This document shows, piece after piece, positions 17,624-25,931 of a stretch of 64,000 nt of DNA. Numbering within the stretch: the stretch's first letter is position 1; the number at the start of each line of letters is the position of its first letter. A program made the translations under genes and the position numbers. A model generated the notes under the pieces. It saw nothing but the letters and a program-made list of their open reading frames with translations. It was not told where the DNA came from and ran no database searches. Source of the DNA: Mucilaginibacter celer (GTDB taxonomy: Bacteria > Bacteroidota > Bacteroidia > Sphingobacteriales > Sphingobacteriaceae); assembly GCF_003576455.2 (NCBI RefSeq), contig NZ_CP032869.1:930001-994000 (forward strand), given 5' to 3'.

Positions 17624-18529
17624 ATGATTGAAAATACCAAGTACGCCAACAAATACAATTTTGCCTTTATTGATGAGGCTACCAAAAAGGAGATCCGCCG
17701 CAAGCTGCTGAAAGCTGTAGCGATCCCCGGCCACCAGGTGCCGTATTCATCGCCCGAGATGCCTATTTCGCGGGGATGGGGTACGGGAGGTTTGCACATT
17801 ACCCTCGCCGTTATTGGTAAGGAAGATGTGTTTAAAATTATTGACCAGGGCAGCGATGCCAGCGTAAACGCCTGTAACCTGCGCGAGTTTGTAAACGGGA
17901 TGACCGGCTGCAAAACCACTTTCGATACCGCTGAAGCCACCCTGATCCAAACCCGCCACCGTATTACCGAGGAGGAACTGACCGATAAGCAGATCATTGT
18001 TTTCCAGGTGCCATTGCCCGAGCCTTTGCGTATGGTAGAGCGCTACGAATACAAAACCCTGCAAATGCATGCCGAGGCGGATTACGCCAAAATGTACGTA
18101 TCGCTATATGAATCATACGTGCGTCACGGGGCTATTATGCAGGGTGCCGGTTACCCGGTTATGGTGAACGGCAGGTATATCATGTCGCCATCGCCGATCC
18201 CACGTTGGGATACACCGAACCTGAACCAGGCACAAACCTTGTTTTTATTTGGTGCAGGCCGGGAAAAGCGCCTGTACGCGGTACCACCTTTTACTGATGT
18301 AGAGCCACTGGAGTTTGAGGATGTAAACTTTGAGATAGAAGATTTCAGCAAAAGCGAGTGCTATAAAACAGGGTATAAGAAAGCGTTTTTAGATGAGATC
18401 TACTCGGACGATGGCAGCCGCAAATTTGTGATCAGCGACAGCAACTTCCTGGATAAGAAAACCGAAAAGCAGGAAACCCACCAATACAGCAATAAATACA
18501 TAGACCAACTGCAAGAATATGGCCTTTAA
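17624..18529 (+). CDS. phnJ: PhnJ homologue lacking most Fe-S cysteines
   Basis: The 301-residue protein aligns along its length with PhnJ: AVAIPGHQVP with Gly36 (glycyl-radical position), GWGTGG, ATLIQTRHRI, VPLPEPLR, SPSPIPRWD and LFGAGREKRLYAVPPFT. In E. coli PhnJ the C-terminal region reads CAICG and CSDTDYC (Cys241, 244, 266 bind the cluster; Cys272 gives the thiyl radical). Here it reads CYKTG and ISDSNFL. Only Cys246 remains; the others are Thr249, Ile270 and Leu276. Two cysteines absent from E. coli PhnJ are present at 84 and 96. The frame is intact and the stop overlaps phnK by 11 bp. The fold is surely PhnJ; the usual radical-SAM chemistry is doubtful. Confidence 0.93.
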   Translation: MIENTKYANKYNFAFIDEATKKEIRRKLLKAVAIPGHQVPYSSPEMPISRGWGTGGLHITLAVIGKEDVFKIIDQGSDASVNACNLREFVNGMTGCKTTFDTAEATLIQTRHRITEEELTDKQIIVFQVPLPEPLRMVERYEYKTLQMHAEADYAKMYVSLYESYVRHGAIMQGAGYPVMVNGRYIMSPSPIPRWDTPNLNQAQTLFLFGAGREKRLYAVPPFTDVEPLEFEDVNFEIEDFSKSECYKTGYKKAFLDEIYSDDGSRKFVISDSNFLDKKTEKQETHQYSNKYIDQLQEYGL

Positions 18530-19367
18530 CCAGGATAACTGGTTGCTGCGCGTGCGCAACCTGACCAAAATATACGGCGAACCAAATGAGCGGACACTGG
18601 CGCAAACCGGTCCGGAGTTTGGCTCCAACATCTGCCCCGAAACCGAGAGTATTGTGGCATGTGCTGATATCAGCTTCGACTTATATCCCGGTGAAGTACT
18701 GGGCATAGTAGGCGAAAGCGGATCGGGCAAAAGCACGGTGGTGAAAATGCTGTACTTCGATCTGGAAAAAACTTTTGGCGCGGCTTGGCTTAAGCCTTAC
18801 AACGATGGACTGAGCGATATTCTTCAGGAATCGAACCAGCGCAAACGATACATCCGTAACAACCTGATGGGCATGGTGTACCAAAACCCGCGCGACGGGT
18901 TGAACTTCGGCTTTTCATCAGGCGGCAACATTGCCGAAAAGCTGATCATGGCCGGGCAGATGAACGTTGGCAATATCCGCGCAAGGGCCTCTGATCTCCT
19001 TAACAAAACTGAAGTTCCGGTGCAACGGATGGATAACCGCCCCGGTACATTCAGTGGCGGTATGCAGCAAAGGGTGCAGATCTCTAAAGCCATAGCCAAT
19101 AATCCGCCGTTGTTGTTTTTGGATGAGGTAACTACAGGTTTGGATGTATCGGTACAGGCTAAAGTATTGGATCTGATCCGCGAGTTGCAAACCGATTTGG
19201 GGATTGCCATGATCGTGGTATCGCATGATCTGTCGGTGATCCGCATGCTTACCGATAGGGTGATGGTAATGAAAAACGGCCGCATTGTAGAAAGCGGTTT
19301 AACCGACCAGATCCTACAGGATCCGCAGCACGAATATTCGCAACTGCTGGTAAGCTCATTGTTATAA
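18519..19367 (+). CDS. phnK: C-P lyase ABC ATPase PhnK
   Basis: The 282-residue ABC protein has Walker A GESGSGKST (65-73), signature FSGGMQQRVQ and Walker B LLFLDEV. PhnK docks on the PhnJ face of the core complex. An insert before the first core strand (about 20-48) holds Cys39 and Cys48 in a region where, from memory, many PhnK proteins carry a CxxC...CxxC metal site; the pairs are incomplete here. It overlaps phnJ by 11 bp. Confidence 0.92.
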   Translation: MAFNQDNWLLRVRNLTKIYGEPNERTLAQTGPEFGSNICPETESIVACADISFDLYPGEVLGIVGESGSGKSTVVKMLYFDLEKTFGAAWLKPYNDGLSDILQESNQRKRYIRNNLMGMVYQNPRDGLNFGFSSGGNIAEKLIMAGQMNVGNIRARASDLLNKTEVPVQRMDNRPGTFSGGMQQRVQISKAIANNPPLLFLDEVTTGLDVSVQAKVLDLIRELQTDLGIAMIVVSHDLSVIRMLTDRVMVMKNGRIVESGLTDQILQDPQHEYSQLLVSSLL

Positions 19368-19394
19368 TAAACACATACAGGCTGATATAAAGTA

Positions 19395-20102
19395 ATGAAC
19401 ATATTAGAAGTTAACGACCTGAGCAAGGTATTCAACCTGCATATCCTTAACAATAAAAAAATTGAGGCCCTTGCCGATATCAATTTTACGATGAAGGAGG
19501 GCGAGATCATTGGGCTTACCGGTAAATCGGGTTCCGGGAAATCGAGTTTGATGAAGTGCATTTACCGCACGTACCTGGCCTCATCGGGCGAAATTATTTA
19601 CAAATCGAACGATGGCAGCCTTGATTTAGTAAAAGCTGATGACCACAGGGTTATTGAGCTCCGTAAAACCGAGATAAACTACTGCTCACAGTTTTTAAGC
19701 GTAATTCCCCGTGTAACTGCCGTTGATGTGGTTTGTGAAAATCTGTTCAGAGTAGAAAAAAATAAAGAAGTGGCCCGCAGCAAAGCTAAAGAAATGCTGG
19801 AAGAGCTGGCCCTCCCCGGCGAACTGTTTGATGCCTTTCCGGTAACCTTTAGCGGCGGCGAACAGCAGCGCATTAACGTGGCCCGCGCCATCATCGCCTC
19901 ACCACGGTTTTTGTTGATAGATGAGCCTACCGCTTCGCTTGATGCCCGTACCAAGGATGTAGTGATTGATATGATATTGGGATTGAAGCAAAACGGTACT
20001 TCGGTGCTTTGTATCTCACATGATGAATATACTTTGGAGAGATTGTGCGACAGAAGGATCGATCTGCAGTTTGGCAGGATCAATGAGGTGGAGGTTGTTT
20101 GA
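19395..20102 (+). CDS. phnL: C-P lyase ABC ATPase PhnL
   Basis: The 235-residue ABC protein has Walker A TGKSGSGKSS (42-51), INYCSQFLSVIPRVTAVDVVCENL (a PhnL feature), signature FSGGEQQRINVARA and Walker B LLIDEPTASLD. PhnL works with PhnI in forming ribose 1-methylphosphonate 5-triphosphate. It begins 27 bp after phnK and is followed by a 213-bp gap with a palindrome before phnM. Confidence 0.94.
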   Translation: MNILEVNDLSKVFNLHILNNKKIEALADINFTMKEGEIIGLTGKSGSGKSSLMKCIYRTYLASSGEIIYKSNDGSLDLVKADDHRVIELRKTEINYCSQFLSVIPRVTAVDVVCENLFRVEKNKEVARSKAKEMLEELALPGELFDAFPVTFSGGEQQRINVARAIIASPRFLLIDEPTASLDARTKDVVIDMILGLKQNGTSVLCISHDEYTLERLCDRRIDLQFGRINEVEVV

Positions 20103-20184
20103 GGGGAGGTGAGTGGTTGATTAAGTTGATTGGTTGAATGGTTGTTTTACAAAGAACGAAATAAGAAAAGCACGGGATTGTGCG

Positions 20185-20300
20185 ATTCCCTCCTTGGGAG
20201 GGTGTAGGGAGGGGTTTCATCGCCAGGCATAGCGAATAAGCAAGACGTACAAACCCCTCCCTGCCACAACACAATCCAACACACCCCCCCGGGAGGGAAT
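20185..20300. repeat. Palindromic C/G-rich repeat between phnL and phnM
   Basis: The ends ATTCCCTCC (20185-20193) and GGGAGGGAAT (20291-20300) are inverted. Inner arms GGGAGGGGTTT (20208-20218) and AAACCCCTCCC (20251-20261) pair exactly. The element sits inside the phn operon and may cause partial termination or processing. Confidence 0.75.
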
Positions 20301-20315
20301 AAAAAAATAAACAAA

Positions 20316-21533
20316 ATGAGATCATTCATTATCAGTAATGCCACAGTAATCACTCCAACCGAAGTGCTCCAAAATACTTCGGTACTGGTAGAACATGGCA
20401 TTATTACCCACATAGCCCCGCAAATTGATGAGCAACTTGCGGAATACACTATTGATGCACAGGGTGATATCCTGATGCCCGGCATTATCGATATCCACAC
20501 CGATGCTATGGATGCCGAAATTGTACCGCGTACAGGTGCCGATATCCCTATCAATGTGGCCTTCCGCGAGTTGGAGCGAAAAATGAGCGGTTGTGGTTTT
20601 ACTACCGTTTATCACTCCATGCACTTGGGTTATGACATGGCCGAAATGCACTCGCGCAGCAAATACACCCGTGATGAGGTTTTTGAAACCGTCCATCGCG
20701 CGGCAAAAGGCAGTACGCTTTTAAATAACAAGATCCACCTAAGGTTCGAACTATCGGGCGTAAAAGCTTACGAAAGCTGCTTTGAGCTGATGGATAAAGG
20801 CTATGTGCAACTGTTATCGGTAATGGATCATACACCGGGCCAGGGGCAAATCAGCAAGGAATATTTTATAGCTTTTGCCATAAAAATGGGCAAATCGGCC
20901 GAGGAAGCCGAACAGGCTTTTATTGATAAACTGGCCATGCCAATTATCAAGGAAGAAAAACTGGAAGCGATGATCAAACACGCGCAACAACTGCACATCC
21001 CCGTAGCATCGCACGATGACGACAGCGTGGAGAAAGTGAATTATATGCGCGGTTTAGGCATCGATATCTGCGAGTTTCCTATTACTATGGAGACAGCTAA
21101 GCATGCCGCCAAATTGGGCATGCACGTAGTTGGCGGTGCTTCCAATATTTTAAGAGGCGGTTCATTATCGGGCAACCTGAACATGAAGGATGCTGTTTTG
21201 CAGGGCGCGGTTGATTCGCTTTGTTCTGATTATTACCCGCCGGCTATTATTCATGCTATATTTAAGTTATATAATGAAGAGGGTATGCCGCTGCCCGACG
21301 CTGTGAAAATGGCTACCCTTAACCCGGCCAAAGCGGTTGGCATCAGCACACATACCGGCAGTATTGAAACCGGTAAAGACGCCGATTTGGTGATTGTAAA
21401 ACTGCTTGACGGCATCCCCATGGTAACGCACACCATTGTACGCGGCCATATGGTGGCACAGGCCAGCAACAAAATAAATTATAATAAGGACTATCAACCC
21501 GATAATAATTTATCATTAACCAATGAGCTATAA
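20316..21533 (+). CDS. phnM: PhnM, ribose 1-methylphosphonate 5-triphosphate diphosphatase
   Basis: The 405-residue amidohydrolase-superfamily protein has the metal motif DIHTDAMD at about 59-66, a long PhnM-type middle (SVMDHTPGQGQ) and HDDD at about 230. CSDYYPPA and PAKAVGI follow near the end. PhnM removes diphosphate from the triphosphate intermediate. The gene overlaps the following 2H-phosphoesterase gene by 11 bp. Confidence 0.93.
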   Translation: MRSFIISNATVITPTEVLQNTSVLVEHGIITHIAPQIDEQLAEYTIDAQGDILMPGIIDIHTDAMDAEIVPRTGADIPINVAFRELERKMSGCGFTTVYHSMHLGYDMAEMHSRSKYTRDEVFETVHRAAKGSTLLNNKIHLRFELSGVKAYESCFELMDKGYVQLLSVMDHTPGQGQISKEYFIAFAIKMGKSAEEAEQAFIDKLAMPIIKEEKLEAMIKHAQQLHIPVASHDDDSVEKVNYMRGLGIDICEFPITMETAKHAAKLGMHVVGGASNILRGGSLSGNLNMKDAVLQGAVDSLCSDYYPPAIIHAIFKLYNEEGMPLPDAVKMATLNPAKAVGISTHTGSIETGKDADLVIVKLLDGIPMVTHTIVRGHMVAQASNKINYNKDYQPDNNLSLTNEL

Positions 21534-22329
21534 GCAGGCAACAGCGGGCACTATGGACCTAACCTTTGAGGATTACAACCAAAGGCAGCTCCACGAAATT
21601 TCGACCGAAAGGAACCGGGAACGGGCTTTGGATGCCCGCCCTGCAGGCAATTTCATTTATAAAAACGATGGCTGGCAACCTTTGGAATATGAAGGTTTTG
21701 CCGTTGTGTCAATGCTGAGCGAAAACCCAGGCAACGAACCGCTTACCGCCCGCCTCATCGCTGTACAAAAGGAGCTGAGTTTAAACCTCTCGCCACGTAC
21801 CGCTTTTTACCAGCTCCCGCCACAGAGTTTTCATCAAACCGTAGCCAATACTTTATCTGCCGATAGGTTTAAGCAACACATCCTCAATGCCGGGCTCGAA
21901 GAAACTTATCCATCCATTGTTGCCAACGCTTTTAAGCGCATCCCCTCAACCGAGGGCGAATCGCTTATCCGCATGAAAATGGCGGGTTTGAGTGTGTTTG
22001 GCACCGCTATAGGTATTTTGGGTGTTTTTGAAGACGAGGGTGATTATAGCCAGATAGTCAATTTTCGCTCGGCTTTTTATGCTGATGAACAACTGGCTAA
22101 GCTGGATGTGAGGATGACCCGCCCTTTCATCGGTCATATCACGTTAAGTTATATCGAACAAAACCTCAATAAAAACCAGAAAGAACATTTGGCTACTGTG
22201 GTTAACGAGATTAATGAAGGTTTGGCTATGGAGGAAAACTATTTCAATATAGCGCTAACCGGCCTGCGGAGATACCACCACCTGGCCGATTTTATGAAGA
22301 AGGATAACTACCCCGTTCATCAATTTTAA
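21523..22329 (+). CDS. 2H (LigT-like) phosphoesterase family protein in phn operon
   Basis: The 268-residue protein contains two H-x-T motifs about 100 residues apart, FHQT (His104-Thr106) and GHIT (His205-Thr207). That is the signature of 2H phosphoesterases, which open 2',3'- or 1,2-cyclic phosphates. It resembles the DUF1868-type group, an assignment from memory. It is translationally coupled to phnM and no PhnP is present. The natural inference is that it opens the 5-phosphoribosyl 1,2-cyclic phosphate that PhnP handles in E. coli. Confidence 0.75.
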   Translation: MSYKQATAGTMDLTFEDYNQRQLHEISTERNRERALDARPAGNFIYKNDGWQPLEYEGFAVVSMLSENPGNEPLTARLIAVQKELSLNLSPRTAFYQLPPQSFHQTVANTLSADRFKQHILNAGLEETYPSIVANAFKRIPSTEGESLIRMKMAGLSVFGTAIGILGVFEDEGDYSQIVNFRSAFYADEQLAKLDVRMTRPFIGHITLSYIEQNLNKNQKEHLATVVNEINEGLAMEENYFNIALTGLRRYHHLADFMKKDNYPVHQF

Positions 22330-22344
22330 TCAGCTTTTTTAGTG

Positions 22345-22992
22345 ATGAAATATTTTGAAAACTTCCCTCCGGTTACCGAACAAAAGCAAGTACACCAGTT
22401 GGGCCGGGAACCCTATATCCAACCCGGTTGTATGGTGAAAGACAGCTGCCTTGGCGAGTGGACAGCCCTCGGTGCCGGTACCTGGCTGGTTGAATCAACG
22501 TTTGGCGATTATAGCTATACCGCAGGCAACGTACAGATCATCTACTCCGAAATAGGTAAATATTGCTCCATCGCCAACAGCGTGCGCATCAATCCGGGCA
22601 ACCACCCGAAATGGCGTGTAACACAGCACCACATGACGTATCGCCGGTCTCATTATGGTTTAGGTGAGGATGACAAGGAGTTTTTTCAATGGCGCAGGGA
22701 GCATAAATGTATCATTGGTCATGATGTGTGGATTGGTCATGGCGCGGTGATTATGCCAGGGGTTAGCATCGGTACAGGTGCGATCATAGGCTCGGGCGCA
22801 GTGGTTACCAAAGATGTTGGCCCTTATGAAATAGCGGTAGGCGTTGCTGCCAAAGTGATTAAAAAACGCTTTGACGATGCCACTATCGAAAAACTGTTAG
22901 CCAGCCAATGGTGGAACTGGGACCGCGAAACCCTCGAACAAAATTTTGACGATCTGCTCAATTTAGAAGTATTCATCGATAAATATTGTTAA
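22345..22992 (+). CDS. Left-handed beta-helix acyltransferase of phn operons
   Basis: The ATG at 22345 is preferred over the GTG just before it. The 215-residue protein has hexapeptide repeats (IGKYCSIANSVRINPG, IGHDVWIGHGAVIMPGVSIG, GAIIGSGAVVTKDV) and a C-terminal Trp-rich tail (LASQWWNWD). Proteins of this kind recur in phosphonate operons as putative phosphonate-metabolism acetyltransferases. The acceptor is unknown. It lies between the 2H phosphoesterase and the first PhnD gene. Confidence 0.85.
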   Translation: MKYFENFPPVTEQKQVHQLGREPYIQPGCMVKDSCLGEWTALGAGTWLVESTFGDYSYTAGNVQIIYSEIGKYCSIANSVRINPGNHPKWRVTQHHMTYRRSHYGLGEDDKEFFQWRREHKCIIGHDVWIGHGAVIMPGVSIGTGAIIGSGAVVTKDVGPYEIAVGVAAKVIKKRFDDATIEKLLASQWWNWDRETLEQNFDDLLNLEVFIDKYC

Positions 22993-23004
22993 TCATCATC
23001 CCCT

Positions 23005-23919
23005 ATGAAAAAACTGATCACCGCCGCGGCGTTCATCGCTTTAACGGCACTTGCGGCCTGCAAAAACAAAACCGCGCTGGATAGCAACGGCGTGCCTGAA
23101 ACCCTTACCATTGGCGTAGTTCAATCGGAAGGAGTGGAAGGAATAAAACAGGTTCGGGAGCAAATGCGCGATTACCTGTCGAAGAAACTGAATATGCCGG
23201 TAGAATTGGTTTACAGTAACGATTATACCGGCGTTATCGAGGCTTTGCGTGCCAACAAAGCCCACATTGCCGATATCCAGCCCTTCGCCTACGTTATTGC
23301 TACCCGTACCATGAAGCTTAACCCACTGGTTACGCTGGGCAATAACGGTAAGCCGGTAACCTATAAAAGCGTCATCATCAGCAACGCGCACGGTAATATC
23401 AAAACTATGGATGATGTGAAGGCGCATTCAAAAAACCTGGTGCTTGGTTTTGTAGAGCCCGCATCAACATCGGGCCACCTCATCCCAAGGGCTTATTTAA
23501 ACAGCATCGGTTTAAACCCGGACACAGCTTTTAAGCAAACCATTTTTGCGGGTAACCATCTTACTTCGGTACTATCAGTAAAATCGGGCAAAACAGATAT
23601 CGGCTGCACAACCAACCTCATTTTTATGTTGATGACCAAGGCCAAAATGATAAACGATGACGATATCCGTATTCTCTGGACATCCGACCCCATCGTGAGC
23701 GACCCTATAGTTGCCAAGGCCGAATTAAATAAAGATCTGCAAAAACGCATCCAACAGGCTTATCTCGACATGAATAAGGAACGCCCTGAGATATTGAAAG
23801 CCTATGTAAAAATCTTTATTAAAGATACCACGCGCCGCAGCTACATGGTATCCAACGATACTCTGTACAACGGCCTGCGCAAAATTGCAGGTGGTATTAA
23901 AAGCTTAAAGGCAAACTGA
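23005..23919 (+). CDS. phnD: PhnD-like phosphonate-binding lipoprotein 1
   Basis: The 304-residue binding protein has a lipobox (LAACK, Cys19) followed by NKTALDSNGVP. PhnD family motifs follow: DYTGVIEALRANKAHIADIQPFAYV, VEPASTSGHLIPRAYL and an SGKTDIGC strand. It should be anchored in the inner membrane and deliver a phosphonate or related oxyanion to the PhnC/PhnE transporter. It is the first of three tandem paralogues. Confidence 0.92.
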   Translation: MKKLITAAAFIALTALAACKNKTALDSNGVPETLTIGVVQSEGVEGIKQVREQMRDYLSKKLNMPVELVYSNDYTGVIEALRANKAHIADIQPFAYVIATRTMKLNPLVTLGNNGKPVTYKSVIISNAHGNIKTMDDVKAHSKNLVLGFVEPASTSGHLIPRAYLNSIGLNPDTAFKQTIFAGNHLTSVLSVKSGKTDIGCTTNLIFMLMTKAKMINDDDIRILWTSDPIVSDPIVAKAELNKDLQKRIQQAYLDMNKERPEILKAYVKIFIKDTTRRSYMVSNDTLYNGLRKIAGGIKSLKAN

Positions 23920-23920
23920 T

Positions 23921-24841
23921 ATGAAAGCGTTTATTCGTTTGCTGTTGGCAGGTTTGGTTGCAATGACCATTAGTGCCTGTAAAAACAAGGCCTCCCTTGA
24001 TGCCAATGGTGTTCCCGGCAAACTGCTCATCGGATCGTATGGTGGTGATAACCCGGCTCAATATCGCGAAACGCTGGATCCTTTTGCCGCTTATCTCTCG
24101 AAAAAATTAGGAATGGAGGTTGAGTTTTTTTATACGACTGATTATCCCGCGTTGATAGAAGCCATGCGTTCAAAAAAAATCCACATGGCTCACCTTACAC
24201 CTTACGCTTACATTCTGGCAACGCAAAAGCCGGGTTTGGAACCTTTGGTTACACTCGGCATTAAGGGTAAGCCCACGGTGTACAGCAGCATAATTTTCAC
24301 CAATAAAAAAACGGGGCTAAAAACCATGGCCGATGTTAAGGCCCACGCCAAAAGCCTCACCCTTTGCTTTGCCGATCCGGCCTCTACTTCAGGGCATCTT
24401 GTGCCGCGGGGATATCTTGATTCTATCGGCCTCGACCCGGATAAGGCTTTTAAAGCAAGCATTTTTGCGGGCAGCCATGCCGCGGCAATTTTAAGTGTTA
24501 AATCCGAAAAGGTTGATATAGGGTGTTCCACGAGCGAACTGGCATTAGATAAACTGATCCGTGAGGGTGCGGTTAAGCGCGATGAGATTGTGATACTGTG
24601 GACATCGCCGCCTATTATTAATGATGCCATCGCTATCCGCACCGATCTCAACAAAGATTTTATCAAAAAAGTGCAGCAAGCCTACGTTAACGCCAACCGC
24701 GACGATTATGAGGCTTTTAAAAAGTACGTGCTGTTGTACTGGGCTGATCCGCGTCAAATGTCGTACGTGCCTGTGCAGGATTCGGCGTATAACTCGCTGC
24801 GCAGGATCGCATCAAAAATTAAAGATCTGAAACAGAAGTAA
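23921..24841 (+). CDS. PhnD-like phosphonate-binding lipoprotein 2
   Basis: The 306-residue paralogue has the lipobox ISACK followed by NKASLDANGVPGK. It keeps DYPALIEAMRSKKIHMAHLTPYAYI, FADPASTSGHLVPRGYL and SEKVDIGC. Only 1 bp separates it from the first PhnD gene. It has diverged from its neighbours in the strands between these motifs, so its ligand may differ. Confidence 0.9.
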   Translation: MKAFIRLLLAGLVAMTISACKNKASLDANGVPGKLLIGSYGGDNPAQYRETLDPFAAYLSKKLGMEVEFFYTTDYPALIEAMRSKKIHMAHLTPYAYILATQKPGLEPLVTLGIKGKPTVYSSIIFTNKKTGLKTMADVKAHAKSLTLCFADPASTSGHLVPRGYLDSIGLDPDKAFKASIFAGSHAAAILSVKSEKVDIGCSTSELALDKLIREGAVKRDEIVILWTSPPIINDAIAIRTDLNKDFIKKVQQAYVNANRDDYEAFKKYVLLYWADPRQMSYVPVQDSAYNSLRRIASKIKDLKQK

Positions 24842-24866
24842 ATAAGCGGTTTTAAAAGTTGTAAAG

Positions 24867-25793
24867 ATGAGAAAACTGATAACAAACCTGTGTTTTTTAA
24901 TCATGCTGCTCATATTTGGCAGTTGCGGCAACAGTGCCGACCTGGATGCTAACGGCATTCCGGGCAAACTGATCTTCACCATGTATGGTACCGACGATCC
25001 CGGCGCTTTGAAAGGCGCGGTAAAACCTTTTCAAAAATACCTGGAAAGCAAACTCGGCATGCCCGTAGAGTTTATTTACACTACCGATTATACATCGGTT
25101 ATTCAGGCCATCCGGGCTAAGAAAACCCATCTGGCCTATCTAAGCCCGTTTTCGTACGTGCTGGCCTCGCAAAAACATGATATTACCCCTATAATAACCA
25201 CCGGCGAAGATGGCAGGCAAAGCATGTATCACAGTATCATTTTCACCAACGTACATACCGGCATCAACAGCATTGCCGATTTAAAAACCCGCGCCAAAAA
25301 CATCACGCTTTGCTTTGCCGACCCGGCTTCAACTTCAGGCCATCTCATCCCACGCGCCTATTTAACCACTCTTGGTTTAGATCCAGATAAAAACGCTTTT
25401 AAGGAAACCATTTTTGCAGGCAGCCACGTGGCTTCGGTACTGGCCGCGGCATCGGGCAAGGTAGATGTTGGTTGCTCGGCTACCGAGTACGGTTTGGAGA
25501 TTGCCGAACGCAAGGGCGTAGTGAAAAAGGAAGATATTAAGGTGTTGTGGCAATCACAGCCCATAGTGAGCAGCCCGATTGTTGCCCGTAATGATTTGAA
25601 TAAGGATTTTGTTAAAAAAATCCAAACCCTGTACCTGAACCTGGCCAAAGATGAGCCGGGTATTTTTTTGCCGTACATACGGCTGTTGCATGCTCAGCCC
25701 GAACGCTACTCATACCTGCCCGTTCAGGATTCGATGTATAACGGTATCAGGGCTATCGCCTCCGGAATTAAGGATTTGAATGTTGTTAAATAG
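24867..25793 (+). CDS. PhnD-like phosphonate-binding lipoprotein 3
   Basis: The 308-residue third paralogue has the lipobox FGSCG and the same post-lipobox DLDANGIPGK. DYTSVIQAIRAKKTHLAYLSPFSYV and FADPASTSGHLIPRAYL follow. It is closer to paralogue 2 than to paralogue 1 by eye (for example TMYGTDDP against GSYGGDNP, and the shared closing PVQDS(A/M)YN). A palindrome separates it from phnC. Confidence 0.9.
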   Translation: MRKLITNLCFLIMLLIFGSCGNSADLDANGIPGKLIFTMYGTDDPGALKGAVKPFQKYLESKLGMPVEFIYTTDYTSVIQAIRAKKTHLAYLSPFSYVLASQKHDITPIITTGEDGRQSMYHSIIFTNVHTGINSIADLKTRAKNITLCFADPASTSGHLIPRAYLTTLGLDPDKNAFKETIFAGSHVASVLAAASGKVDVGCSATEYGLEIAERKGVVKKEDIKVLWQSQPIVSSPIVARNDLNKDFVKKIQTLYLNLAKDEPGIFLPYIRLLHAQPERYSYLPVQDSMYNGIRAIASGIKDLNVVK

Positions 25794-25803
25794 TCGATAG
25801 TTG

Positions 25804-25912
25804 ATGGTCCATAGTCCATAGACCATTGCAGGAAATATATAGGGATAGGTTTTCCTCATTCAAAAGGTTAACTATAAGAGTCATAAACTATGGTCTATGG
25901 ACTATCGACCAT
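25804..25912. repeat. Inverted repeat between phnD3 and phnC
   Basis: Two 23-bp arms (25804-25826 and 25890-25912), starting ATGGTCCATAGT and ending ACTATCGACCAT, pair with one mismatch across a 63-bp spacer. Each arm is made of short GTC(C/G)ATAG units. The element lies inside the transporter operon. Confidence 0.8.
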
Positions 25913-25931
25913 GAACTAAAAACAAAGCACG

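Noticed and set aside
17624..18529. PhnJ as a pseudogene
   Set aside because: The frame is intact, overlaps phnK, and keeps long conserved motifs, which argues for selection despite the missing cysteines.
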